Shown in pieces: positions 46,301 to 55,700 of a stretch of DNA of 64,000 nt (the stretch's first letter is position 1; the number at the start of each line of letters is the position of its first letter). The notes under the pieces were generated by a model, which had not been told where the DNA came from, made no database searches, and worked only from the letters and a program-made list of their open reading frames with translations. Source of the stretch: Polyangium jinanense (GTDB taxonomy: Bacteria; Myxococcota; Polyangia; Polyangiales; Polyangiaceae); NCBI RefSeq assembly GCF_028435365.1, contig NZ_JAGTJJ010000054.1, forward strand, positions 1-64,000, given 5' to 3'. The position numbers and the translations under genes were made by a program.

Positions 46301-48732
46301 TCGAGCGATACAAGAAGGCCCTCGACGCGCAGCCCGGCAACGTCGCGGCCTCCACCGCGCTCCGCGCCTCCTACCTCGCGCGCGGCGACGCGACCAGCGC
46401 CGTCGAGCTCCTCGGCCGCGAGATCGAAGCGGCGGAGGGCAACCTCGCGAAGGCGCGCCACTACGGCGAGATGGCCTTCCTCCTGCACGAGAAGCTCAAG
46501 GATACCGATCGCGCCCAGGCGGCTGCGACGAAGGCGATCGACCTCGATCCGACGAACATGAAGGCGCTCTACGTCTCGGGCGAGATCGCCTTCAACGCCT
46601 CTCGCTTCGTCGAGGCGGCCAAGCACTTCGAGTCGCTGGCGAACCGCTCCGACGCGATGCCGAAGGACCTCGCGCTCGACGTGGTCAGCCACTACATCGA
46701 CGCGCTCAGCAAGATCGGCTCGACCGAAAAGGCCGTCTCCGTCCTCCCGACGTTGCTCGCGCTCGCGCCCGACGTCCCGCAGGCGATCCGCCGCGCGGCG
46801 AAGGTCCGCTACGACGCCAAGCAGTACAAGGAGAGCGCCGCGCTCTACGTCGATCTCTCGAACCGCTTCGCCGACAAGCTCGATCCGGTCGATCGCGCCG
46901 AGGCGATGCTCTACCTCGGCCAGGCGCGACTCTCGCTCGGCGAGGTCGAGGAGGCGGTCTTGCCGCTGCTCGACGCAGCCGACCTCATGCCCGAGGCGCC
47001 CGAGCCGATCGCGGCGCTCGTGCGGCTCTACGAGGCGAAGAAGGACTGGGAGGAGGTCATCCGCCTCAAGATGCGCCGCATCGACGTCGTCAGCGGCGAC
47101 GAGCGCGTCGCGTTGCTCCTCGACGTCGGCGACATCATGGCCGCGCAGCTCGGCGATCGCACCCGCGCCGCGAAGAGCTACGTCGCCGCGCTCGACGAGC
47201 GCCCGGACGATCGGAAGATCCTGACCAAGCTGATGCAGCTCTACAGCGAGGAGAAGGACTGGTCGAAGCTCATCGAGGTCGTGCTCAAGCTCGCGAGCAA
47301 GATCGACGACAAGCGGCAAAAGGCGAAGTACATGCACACTGCCGCGATCGTGAGCTGGCGTCAGCTCGGCGACTCGGACAAGGCGATCGAGTACTACGAC
47401 CAGGTCCTCGAGCTCGATCCCTCGCTCGACAAGGCGCTCGCCGAGGCGATCGAGGTCCGCGAGCAGAAGGGCGACTGGGAGGGCGTCGAGCGCCTCGTGC
47501 GTGTCGATCTCGAGCGAGCGACCGAGCGCAACGACACGTCGAAGGTGCTCGCCACGATGGAGAAGCTCGGCGCGCTCTACAAGGACAAGCTCGGCGCGAT
47601 CGCGGACGCGATCGACGCGTACGAAGCCGCGCAGACGCTCGATCCCGAGAACCACGAGCGCGAGGAGCTGCTCGCCAAGCTCTACGCGAGCGACCCTGCG
47701 CAGTACCTCGACAAGGCCGTGGCGGCGCAGGCGATCCTGCTCCGTCGCAACCCCTACCGCCCCGAGCCGTACAAGCTCCTGCGCAAGCTCTACACCGAGT
47801 CGAAGCGCGCTGACTCCGCGTACTGCCTCTGCCAGGCCCTCACGCTGATGAGCTTCGCCGAGCCTGACGAGGAGCGCTTCTTCAAGCGCATGCGCTCGGA
47901 CACGGCGGCCGCGGCGCAGGTCCCGCTCGGTGAGGACGACTGGTTCACGAACCTCACGCACCCGGACGCCGACCCGCTCCTGACGAACGTCTTCGCCGTC
48001 ATCCAGCCGGCCGTGATCATGAAGAACGGCCAGCCCTTGGAGGCGCTCGGCTACCAGATGGCCTACGCCATCGACCTCATGCGGCACCCGTACCCGCTCT
48101 CGCAGACGATCGTCTTCGCGGCCGGCGTGCTGGGCCTCGAGTTGCCCATCTGCTTCCAGAATCCCATGGATCCTGGGGGGCTCTCGTTCCTCCACGCCCA
48201 CAACCCCGCGATCGTGCTCGGCGCTGCCGCGCTCGCCACGGAGGTCCCCCCGCAGATGGGCGCGTTCATCGCGAGCCGCCACCTCACGTACTACCGGCCG
48301 GGCATGTACCTCCGCTACCTCGTCCCCACGGGCACGGGGCTCCGGGCGTGGCTCTTCGCCGCGATCAAGCTCATTTCCCCGAACTTCCCGATCTCCAAGG
48401 ACATCGAGGGTCCGGTGAAGGAGAACCTCGCGGTCATCGAGGCGGTGATCACGGGCGCGCGGCGCGACGAGCTCGCGAGCGCCGTCACGAAGCTCCTCCA
48501 GGCCGGCGCGATCGACCTCAAGAAGTGGGTCGCGGGCGTCGACCTCACGGCCGACCGCGCGGGCTTCGTCGTGGCGAACGACCTCGAGATTGCACAGGAA
48601 ATCATCAAGGCCGCCGACGACTCCGCGAGCGCCGTGCCGCAGAAGGAGCGCCTGAAGGAGCTCGTTCTGTTCTCGGTCGGCGAGGATTATTTCGCGATCC
48701 GTCGTAAGCTAGGCATCAACATCGACGCCTGA
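43396..48732 (+). CDS. 1778-residue pseudokinase-TPR protein
   Basis: ATG 43396 follows GAGGAG at 6 bp; the longer open frame to 41095 overlaps other genes. Residues about 97-370 form a kinase fold with Lys131 kept (SLKVFRK), but HRD is HGN (HGNIKLENVL, residue 223-225) and DFG is DAG (VDAGCDR, 247-249), so it is a pseudokinase. About 900-1000 residues of TPR-type helical repeats follow (YENVAKDLEKAEGVLQQIVE-type units). The last 270 residues (PYPLSQTIVFAAGVLGLELP, YRPGMYLRYLVPTGTG) form a conserved globular end that resembles a gluzincin shell without HExxH. It is probably a large scaffold. Confidence 0.88.
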   Translation: MSIDIVRGELERLFSLDEMTALSSELLGLDPAQVGGAVSKASFARALTDRCFENDAEGALLDAIFAVRPEADAKLRELAKKGTSADTEIKAGEAFGAFTITRKIGEGPRAVVYAATRKVEGEDKPEERSLKVFRKDAASGPRALQRFLTAVRLAAKVQHEGLPASLEAGVVSGHAYVAYAPIDGQPLAARVTRTGALHMNEAREIVRAVLSALTALHEARVVHGNIKLENVLVGRGEGGKVRAYLVDAGCDRLGAGVGGPFGVPTLARALSPEQIRAGAIDAQSDIYGFGAMLFELLAGKPPFNAETGADIAAAHLVREAPAASSIAPKGWVNKELDEIIARLLDKNPSARPKGVSGALDLVDPTAKSAEEAPKGKTFTDDEINDLADLLLADPMDHDSALALESAARDGADPHKVAEAFVIAASEVDEGESAGEKIKAAETKKQLLFRAARTYENVAKDLEKAEGVLQQIVELDEDDDVAFSALEDVRRQLKKHEEVVEMLLERSEKAQDPPARARALNEIGRLYVRELEDVEQGVFAFAQALSILPQNQDYAKDLERSAGSDMKVWAEALQILSTATTSAEMSTEAKIALFNLLGRWYSEKIARPDMGLPCFQAVLSAEPGHDGALDGMAQLYRRAQQWQELCQILQTRADRAATPERSREIRAEAADVLETRLNDASRARDLFEHIFQEDPSNDKAAEALGRIYHRLEDWAGYAKILERRADALRGEARVEAICKVAELYEDQLNDLGEATRRYEAALDVDPHGLTALRGLDRIYNRTGRYKELVGNLEKQIAISATPRQKINLYERLAGIHDEQFLDHGKAAEAYEAILQIDPAHEGTLTALMRHYRALERWEDVVSLYERLLRIVIDDKRRIELLLAMGRVLVEQVGSPERASKTYEKVIEIDPQHGGALESLANVRAASGDALAALSAIESLAVKATTPETRADLWIRAAKLLDDKGDRDGAIERYKKALDAQPGNVAASTALRASYLARGDATSAVELLGREIEAAEGNLAKARHYGEMAFLLHEKLKDTDRAQAAATKAIDLDPTNMKALYVSGEIAFNASRFVEAAKHFESLANRSDAMPKDLALDVVSHYIDALSKIGSTEKAVSVLPTLLALAPDVPQAIRRAAKVRYDAKQYKESAALYVDLSNRFADKLDPVDRAEAMLYLGQARLSLGEVEEAVLPLLDAADLMPEAPEPIAALVRLYEAKKDWEEVIRLKMRRIDVVSGDERVALLLDVGDIMAAQLGDRTRAAKSYVAALDERPDDRKILTKLMQLYSEEKDWSKLIEVVLKLASKIDDKRQKAKYMHTAAIVSWRQLGDSDKAIEYYDQVLELDPSLDKALAEAIEVREQKGDWEGVERLVRVDLERATERNDTSKVLATMEKLGALYKDKLGAIADAIDAYEAAQTLDPENHEREELLAKLYASDPAQYLDKAVAAQAILLRRNPYRPEPYKLLRKLYTESKRADSAYCLCQALTLMSFAEPDEERFFKRMRSDTAAAAQVPLGEDDWFTNLTHPDADPLLTNVFAVIQPAVIMKNGQPLEALGYQMAYAIDLMRHPYPLSQTIVFAAGVLGLELPICFQNPMDPGGLSFLHAHNPAIVLGAAALATEVPPQMGAFIASRHLTYYRPGMYLRYLVPTGTGLRAWLFAAIKLISPNFPISKDIEGPVKENLAVIEAVITGARRDELASAVTKLLQAGAIDLKKWVAGVDLTADRAGFVVANDLEIAQEIIKAADDSASAVPQKERLKELVLFSVGEDYFAIRRKLGINIDA

Positions 48733-48756
48733 ACGACATCGTCTGGACCGCGCGAA

Positions 48757-48789
48757 GGGGCCGATCTCGGAGATCCGAGCGGCCCTTTT
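48757..48789 (+). terminator. Rho-independent terminator after the giant TPR gene
   Basis: GGGGCCG pairs with CGGCCC around an inner CTCGG/CGAG stem, followed by TTTT at 48786-48789. It begins 25 bp after the stop codon. Confidence 0.75.
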
Positions 48790-48981
48790 GCGCGCTTCTG
48801 GGCCGAGGGGGTACGAATTGGGGCGACGCGGCCGCGCCGTTCGTGCAAGAACAGCGGTTGACGGGCAAAATCCTTGGTTGCTACCCTCACGCCCCGTCGC
48901 ACGGGCCTCGAGGGGCCCGACAGACTCATCGTGCCGTGTCGCCGCGGGGGGTTCTCCGAGCGACCGCTGGAATCACGCTCC

Positions 48982-50769
48982 ATGGCGGCTAAAAAGACCC
49001 GTAAATTGGCCAAAAACACCAAGAAGAAGGCAGCTACCCGAGCCAAGGCGAGTCGGCGCGCAGCCCCGCCGCGAAAAACCGCGGCGGCGAAGCTCAAGAA
49101 AAAGCCGCGTGCGCAGGCCACGAAGCGAGCGAAGCCAGCCGCCAAGAAGGCCGTCCGCAAGGCCGCCGCCGCGCGCGCGACGAAGCGCGTGGCCGTGGTG
49201 AAAAAGCGCGCGGCCGCGAAGAAGGCAAAGGCGGCGAAGCCGAAGAAAAAGGTAGCGGTCGTCCGGGCCAAACGCGCGCCGGTCCGCAAGGCGCAAAGCC
49301 CGACGAAAAAGAGGGTCAAGCGCGCCATCGCGAAGAAGAAGTCGAAGAAGGTCGCGCGCAAACCCGCCCGCGCGGCCGAGCGCCAGAAGGCGCGCGCGAT
49401 CTCGCGCAAGAAGAAGGCCGCGCTCCCGAAGGTCAAACGCACCGCGCGCCCGGTCGCGAAGGCCCGCCCGGCCAAGCGCGTCGCCAAGCCGGCCCGCCCG
49501 AAGCGCCCGGCTCGCCCGGCCGCGAAGGTCCGCCCCGCCGAGAAGGCCCGCAAGAAGTCCGCCGAGGCCCGGGAGGCGAGGGAAGCGCGGGAGGCGAAGG
49601 AGGCCAAGGAGGCCCGCAAGTCCGAGGCCGCCGCCAAGGCCCGCGCCGCGCGTGAGGCGGAGGAGGCCGAGCGGCTCGCCGCCAAGGAAGCGCTCCGGAA
49701 GGCGAAGGCGGCGAAGAAGGACAAGGAAGCCCGCAAGGAGAAGGAGGCCGAAAAGGCCCCGGCTCCGAAGGAAAAGGCCAAGGCCCTCCCGCTCAAGGAG
49801 AAGGGCAAGGTCGCCAAGGAGAGGCCGGTCGAGGAGCGAGAGCCGGTCGCCAAGGAAAAGGGCGGCAAGGACAAGAAGGACAAGAAGAAGGGCAAGGAGG
49901 GCAAGCTCCTCAAGGCCGACAAGCCGCGCGAGGGCCGCCTCATCGCGGTGCGCGAGCCTGCGCCGCGCGTCGTGGCGCTCCCGCTGCCGCTCCTTCCCCC
50001 GCAGCGCCGCGCGACCATCGAGGAGCGCTCCGAGGTCATCGAAAAGCGCTTGACCTCGCAGAGCGAGGAGTTCCAGAAGAACTACACGGACCGCTTCGAC
50101 ATGTCGTGGATCTTCCACGACAGCGCGCTCGAAGGCGTCGTGTACACGTTCGAGGAGCTACGCACGGCGCTCTCCGGTTATGCGCCGCCGGTCTCGGACA
50201 CGAACCTTCAGCCGACGTACGACGACATCCGCCGCCACAAGGAGGCGATCGAGTTCGTCCGCGACTACGGCAAGAAGAAGCTGCCCATTACGATCGACGT
50301 GATCAAGAAGATCTACCTCATCCTCCATCCGGAAGAGGGAGACATCAAGACCGTCAAGTATCGGAAGGACATCCCGCAGCACCGGCTGTATTTCCACGAG
50401 TATGCGCCGCCGGACAAGATCGCCTACAAGGTGCGGCAGATCGTGGATTGGCTGAACGATCCCGAGACGCGCAAGACCCGCAATGGCCTGCGCATCGCGG
50501 CCCGCGCCCACTACGACCTCCTGCGCGTCTATCCCTTCCAGTCGGACAGCGGCAAGGTCGCGCGGCTGTTCATGAACCTCTTGCTCATCCGCTCGGGCCT
50601 GCCGCCGTCGATCATCCACTCGACCGAGCGCCAGCGTTACTACGAGGCGCTCAAGGGCTCGGCCACGACCGTGCTCCAGATGGTGCAGGAGGCCGTCGAG
50701 AACGCGCTCTCCAGCGTGGAGAAGCTCCTCGACGAGTACGAGACGCGAAAGCGCGCGTTCGTGAGCTGA
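48982..50769 (+). CDS. Histone H1-like lysine-rich domain fused to a degenerate Fic domain
   Basis: The protein has 595 residues from ATG 48982. Residues about 1-210 are Lys/Ala/Arg-rich with AAKK and KKPRAQATKRAKPAAKK-type runs, like the C-tail of histone H1 or bacterial H1-like proteins. Residues 210-330 are mixed-charge KE-rich helix. The last 230 residues are Fic-like (RHKEAIEFVRDYGKKKLPIT, IIKKIYLILHP-type). The Fic motif HPFxxGNGR reads YPFQSDSGKVAR, with Tyr517 in place of the catalytic His and DSGK in place of GNGR. The Fic part is thus unlikely to AMPylate in the usual way. The basic part probably binds DNA. Confidence 0.8.
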   Translation: MAAKKTRKLAKNTKKKAATRAKASRRAAPPRKTAAAKLKKKPRAQATKRAKPAAKKAVRKAAAARATKRVAVVKKRAAAKKAKAAKPKKKVAVVRAKRAPVRKAQSPTKKRVKRAIAKKKSKKVARKPARAAERQKARAISRKKKAALPKVKRTARPVAKARPAKRVAKPARPKRPARPAAKVRPAEKARKKSAEAREAREAREAKEAKEARKSEAAAKARAAREAEEAERLAAKEALRKAKAAKKDKEARKEKEAEKAPAPKEKAKALPLKEKGKVAKERPVEEREPVAKEKGGKDKKDKKKGKEGKLLKADKPREGRLIAVREPAPRVVALPLPLLPPQRRATIEERSEVIEKRLTSQSEEFQKNYTDRFDMSWIFHDSALEGVVYTFEELRTALSGYAPPVSDTNLQPTYDDIRRHKEAIEFVRDYGKKKLPITIDVIKKIYLILHPEEGDIKTVKYRKDIPQHRLYFHEYAPPDKIAYKVRQIVDWLNDPETRKTRNGLRIAARAHYDLLRVYPFQSDSGKVARLFMNLLLIRSGLPPSIIHSTERQRYYEALKGSATTVLQMVQEAVENALSSVEKLLDEYETRKRAFVS

Positions 50770-50785
50770 TCCCCAGACAAACACG

Positions 50786-50804
50786 ACCCCTTTGCACGAG
50801 GGGT
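50786..50804 (+). terminator. Hairpin after the H1-Fic gene
   Basis: ACCCCT and AGGGGT (6 bp, 7-nt loop) stand 16 bp after the stop codon. No T-run follows, so function is tentative. Confidence 0.4.
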
Positions 50805-50891
50805 TCCAGAAGGTAAAACCATCGCCCCGAGATGACGCTCGCAGCCGAGCGAGATCGCGGGGCGATGGCCATTTCTACCGGGACCCGAGGC

Positions 50892-51743
50892 ATGACCGCG
50901 ACGAACCAGCCGCGCGCGCTCGCGCAGGAGACCTTCAGGCGCCTGCGCGTGATCCACCCGGACGCGCATTGCGAGCTCGACCATGTGAACCCATTCCAGC
51001 TCCTCGTCGCCACGGTGCTGAGCGCCCAGACGACGGACGTGCTGGTCAATCAGATCACGCCGAAGCTGTTCGCTCGCTGGCCCGACGCGCCCTCACTCGC
51101 GAACGCGCCGGTCGCCGAGGTCGCGGCGCTCCTGCGCGAGCGGCTCGGGATGTTCAACCAGAAGGGGAAGAACATCGTCGGGCTCGCGAAAAAGCTCGTG
51201 GAGAAGCACGGCGGCGAGGTGCCGCGCACGCTCGCCGAGCTCGTGGAGCTGCCCGGTGTCGGGCGAAAAACGGCGAACGTGGTGCTCGGCGTTGCGTTTG
51301 GCCGGCCCGAGGGCGTCGTGGTGGACACGCACGTGCAGCGGCTATCGCAGCGGCTCGGCTGGACCACGGAGCAGAAGCCCGAGACCATCGAGAAGGCGCT
51401 CTGCGCGCTGTTTCCGCCCGAAGACTGGAACATGCTGTCGCTCGTCCTGATCTTCCACGGGCGGCGGGTCTGCTTCGCGAAGAAGCCCGCGTGCGCCGCG
51501 TGCGGGGTGAACGACGCGTGCCCGAGCGCGTTCGCGGCAGAGAACGTGGGGCGCAAGCCGCCGAAGAAGCGGCCGGCCGTGGTCATCGAGGCGGCGCCGA
51601 GGAAGGCCGCGAAGAAGGCGGCCACGAAGAAGGTCGCGGCGACGAAGACCGCAGCGAAGAAGGTCGTCGTGAAGAAGGGCGTGGCGACGCGGATCGCGCC
51701 GAAGAAAGCGGCTGCAAAAGGGAAGGGGAGCGGGCGGGCTTAA
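50892..51743 (+). CDS. nth: Endonuclease III with a lysine/alanine-rich C-terminal tail
   Basis: The protein has 283 residues from ATG 50892; ATGs at 50832 and 50865 are possible. It cuts DNA at oxidised pyrimidines and abasic sites. It has LLVATVLSAQTTD, the HhH with catalytic Lys in LPGVGRKTANVVLG, catalytic Asp in VVVDTHVQRL and a 4Fe-4S loop CFAKKPACAACGVNDAC. The usual protein ends near residue 215. Here about 65 residues of AAKKAATKKVAATKTAAKK-type sequence are added, like an H1 tail. The 3' end overlaps convergent meaB by 4 bp. Confidence 0.92.
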   Translation: MTATNQPRALAQETFRRLRVIHPDAHCELDHVNPFQLLVATVLSAQTTDVLVNQITPKLFARWPDAPSLANAPVAEVAALLRERLGMFNQKGKNIVGLAKKLVEKHGGEVPRTLAELVELPGVGRKTANVVLGVAFGRPEGVVVDTHVQRLSQRLGWTTEQKPETIEKALCALFPPEDWNMLSLVLIFHGRRVCFAKKPACAACGVNDACPSAFAAENVGRKPPKKRPAVVIEAAPRKAAKKAATKKVAATKTAAKKVVVKKGVATRIAPKKAAAKGKGSGRA

Positions 51744-52756
51744 CGGCCGCGGAACGCGGTCACGAGCTGCTCGGCGGCCGTGTACGGATCGGTCTGCCGA
51801 TGCGCCACGGCTTGCGCGGCGTCGTCGAGCGCGCTGCCGAGCTCGCCCATCGCCGCGTCGAGCAGCGCCTCGCGGAGCTGCGTGCGCATCGCCTCGCGGA
51901 GCCGCTCGAACCGCCGTGCCGCGCCGGACTCCGTGCCCGTGAGCCATGCGTAGTGCGCTTCGAGCTGCGTCACCAGCGCGGCCACGCCCTCGTCCCGTGT
52001 CGACACGGTCCGCGCCACGGGCGGCACCCACTTGTTCGCGTCGTGCCGCACCACCTGCTTCTGGATGTCGAGTGTCCCCGCCGCGTGCCCGCGGCTGTGC
52101 ACGCCCGCTTTCACGACCTCACCACCGAGCGCGATCATGAGCTCGAGGTCCCGCACCGCGGCGTCCGCGCCCTCGCGATCCGCCTTGTTCACGGCGAACA
52201 CGTCTGCGCATTCGAGCAGGCCTGCCTTGATCGCCTGCACGTCGTCGCCGAGCCCCGGCGCCATCACGACGAGCGTCGTGTCTGCGGTGCGCGTGATCTC
52301 GAGCTCGTCCTGACCGACCCCGACCGTCTCCACGAGGATCACGTCGGCGCCCCACGCGTCGAGCACGCGGATCACGTCCGCGGCCGACCTGGACAAACCG
52401 CCGAGCGCGCCGCGCGTCGCGAGCGATCGGATGAACACGTCGGGATCGCTGAAATGCGCCTGCATCCGGATGCGATCGCCGAGGATCGCGCCGCCGGAGA
52501 ACGGGCTCGTCGGATCGATCGCGACCACGGCGACGCGCTTGCCTTGCTTGCGGAAGACCGCGATCAGCCGATCCGTCAGCGTGCTCTTGCCCGCGCCGGG
52601 GTTCCCGGTGACGCCGATCGTCCAGGCGCGGCCCGTGTGCGGGAACAGATCCTTCAGGACCGTAAGATAGTCCCCGGTGCGATCGTCGGCCCAACGGCAG
52701 GCCCGGGCCGTGCCACGCATGTCCCGGGCGAGCACCTTCTCCGCGAGCGGATGCAC
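51740..52756 (-). CDS. meaB: MeaB-type GTPase for methylmalonyl-CoA mutase
   Basis: The protein has 338 residues. Walker A GVTGNPGAGKST, AIDPTSPFSGGAILGDR (switch region), FIRSLATRGALGG, and VETVGVGQDELEI are diagnostic of MeaB/ArgK. It guards cobalamin loading and repairs inactivated mutase. The guanine site is VNKADREGADA. The mutase catalytic gene lies about 11 kb upstream in the same orientation but with many unrelated genes between. It converges with nth. Confidence 0.93.
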   Translation of the reverse strand: MHPLAEKVLARDMRGTARACRWADDRTGDYLTVLKDLFPHTGRAWTIGVTGNPGAGKSTLTDRLIAVFRKQGKRVAVVAIDPTSPFSGGAILGDRIRMQAHFSDPDVFIRSLATRGALGGLSRSAADVIRVLDAWGADVILVETVGVGQDELEITRTADTTLVVMAPGLGDDVQAIKAGLLECADVFAVNKADREGADAAVRDLELMIALGGEVVKAGVHSRGHAAGTLDIQKQVVRHDANKWVPPVARTVSTRDEGVAALVTQLEAHYAWLTGTESGAARRFERLREAMRTQLREALLDAAMGELGSALDDAAQAVAHRQTDPYTAAEQLVTAFRGR

Positions 52757-52769
52757 GGCGCGTTTGCTC

Positions 52770-55700
52770 CTAGATCCGCTTGAGATCGGGCTTCTTCGCG
52801 AGGAGCCGATCCAGCCACATGTTCGTGAGCTTCTCCTGCGCGCTGTTCGCGCGGAGGCGCGCCGACAGGTTCTTGAAGTCCACGCGATCGATGGGTTGGT
52901 CCTGGTTGTAGCAGGTGAAGACGAACTGCTCTTTGCCCGTCTCCGGATCCACCCAGCGCTGCAAGCACTGCGCGCAGACCTCTTTCATCATGCACTGCAT
53001 CGGCGAGTTGATGCTCACGATGCCCACGTGCTTCGGGTTCAGGTGCGGCGCGAGCACGCCGTGCCGCGCCTCGCGCACCGCGTTCATCATGCGATCGGAA
53101 CCGATCGCGATGATGCGGCTCACCTGCGAGAGCTTGAACATCTCGCCGCCGAGCGCGCCCTCCGCGTAGGCCTTCATCGCCTGCACGATGTTGCCGCGGA
53201 AGTGCCGATCCGCGGGCCTGCGCGGCGCGATCTCCACGCCGGCGTCCGTGCACCACACGACCTGGTCCGTTGCGGCCTCGATCTCCTCCTGCTTGAAGAG
53301 ATCCTCGCCGTTTTTGTAGCCCGCGAAGTACACGACGTTCGCGCCGCTCGCCTTGAGCGCTTTCGCGATCGAAAAGAGCACCGCGTTGCCGAGGCCGCCG
53401 CCCGCGAGCAGCACCGTCTCGCCCGTGGGGATCTCGGTCGGCGTGCCGGTCGGGCCCATGACCACGACCTCCTCGCCCACGCGGAGGGAGGAGAGCAGGC
53501 GCGTCGACGTGCCCATCTCCAGCGCGATCAGCGAGAGCAGGCCCTTCTCCTTGTCGACCCACGCGCCCGTGAGCGCGATGCCCTCCATGGCGAGGCGCGT
53601 GTCTTCGACGACCTTCGAGAAGACCTCGTAGTTCTGCAGCCGGTAGAACTGGCCAGGCTCGAACTTCCGCGCCGCGGCAGGCGCGCGCACGACGACGTCG
53701 ATGATCGTCGGCGTCAGGCGCTCGACCTTCACCACGACGGCCTTGAAGTCGTCGTCGAGCTTCGTGTAGAGCGCGCGCCGCCGCTCATCACGCGCGGCCT
53801 GCGGCTCCTCGCCGAGGCGCTCAATGTCCTTCGCGAAGAGCGAGACCACGTGCGGGTACGCGTCCTTCGCGCTCGCCATCGCCTTGACCACACTGCCGGC
53901 GTAGTGCGGGTGGTTGTCGCCGTAGAAGCTCACCGCGTGCGCGCCGTCATTGAAGCTCGTGAAGAAGCCCTCGCGCGCATCCGCGACGGCCTCGACGTGG
54001 AGCTTGCCCGCCTCGTCGACGAACGCCTTGTGCGGCTGGAAGTACTGCTTCCTCTTGTCGAACGCGAACGTGCCGGGTTTTTCCTTCTCGTACATCACGT
54101 TCGGGCTCGTGCCCGCCGCGACGCACACGCTGCGCGCCGGTAGCTCCACCATCTCGCCGCTCGAGGTCCACTTGCCGGCCTCGTCGACCTTCTGGCGCTC
54201 GAAGATCATGGCGCGCACGTGCCCGCGCTCGTCAAGGACCGCCTCGACCGGCGCCATGTTCTCGATGTAGCGCACGCCCTCCTCGAGCGATTTCGCGACC
54301 TCTTCGTGGTTCAGGCGGTAGGCCGGCGAGTCGATCACGCGCTTGCGGTAGACGAGCGAGACGCCGCCCCACGCGTCGAGCAACTTCTGCAGGTTCGGCG
54401 CGCGGCCCTCGCGTTGCGCCTTCTCGCGCTCCTCGCGGATCTGCGCCGCGTGCGCGCGTTGCTCCAGGACGAACTCGCGCTCCTCTTCGTCGAAGGAGGC
54501 CATCGTGGCGGCCTCGCCACGCTCGGCGATGAGCTTCGCCACGCGCGCGTCCGTTTTCTCCGCCTGGATCATGTAGTAGGCGATGAGCTCGGTCGCGGTG
54601 TCGATCGCCGTGAGGCCACCGCCGATCACGATCGCGGGCAGGCGCACCTGCAGGTTCGCGAGCGACGAGCGCTTGTAAGCGCCCGTGAGCTGCAGGGCCA
54701 TGAGGAAGTCGCTCGCCTTGCGGATGCCACGCGCGACGTTGTTCTTGAGCGGGATGATCGTCGGCCGGCCCGCGCCCGCCGCGATCGCGACATGGTCGAA
54801 GCCGAGCTTCCACGCGTCGTCGAGATCGAGCGTCCCGCCGAACCGCACGCCGCCGTAGGCGCGGAAGTTCTGGTGACGCGCGAGCGTGATGTAGAGGACC
54901 GTCAGGAAGTTCTTGTCCCAACGAACCGTGATGCCGTACTCGCTCACGCCGCCGAACCCGAGCAGGATGCGCTCGTCGAGCTCGGTGTAGAGTTTTTTGT
55001 AGTCCTTCACGGGCCGCGGCGCGCGCGTGGCATCACCCGTCAGCTCGACGGGGAGCGGCTCGATCTTGAGCCCATCGACGGCCGCCACCGCAAAACCTTC
55101 GAGCGCGAGGTGATGCGAGAGCGTGTAACCCGCGGGCCCGAGGCCCACGACGAGCACGTTCTTGCCGATGTACGGGCGCGGGTGCGGCCGCTTCACGTTG
55201 AGCGGGTTCCAGCGCGAGAGCAGGCCGTAGATCTCGAAGCCCCAGGGCAAACCGAGCACGTCCGTGAGCACGCTCGTCTCGATCTGCGGGATGTTGACCG
55301 GCTCCTGCTTCTGGAAGACGCACGCCTTCATGCAGTCGTTGCAGATGCGGTGACCGGTGCCGGGCAGCATCGGGTTGTCGATGCACACGAGCGCAAGCGA
55401 CGCGATGGAGTCGCCGCTCCGCCGCATCACGTGCATCTCGCTGATCTTCTCGTGCAGCGGGCAGCCGTTCAGCGTCACGCCGATCGGGTTCGGCTTGATC
55501 GCGCCGGTCTTGTTGTCGCGCAGGCCCTTCGAGCACGAGTCCTTGTCGCGATCGTGGCAGTAGAGGCAGTAGTCGACCTCGCTCTCGACCTCGCGCGCGG
55601 TCCCGCGCCGATCGGTGAGCGCGAAGCCGTCGCGGTGGCGCCGCTCGTGCTCGGGCCCGACGAAGAGCTCGGGCAGTTTGTCGTCCGCGCGGCGGAGCTG

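Noticed and set aside
43222..48282. 1686-residue reverse-strand frame opposite the giant TPR gene
   Set aside because: It is an antisense shadow caused by GC-rich codon bias; the plus-strand product has clear kinase and TPR sequence and a ribosome binding site.
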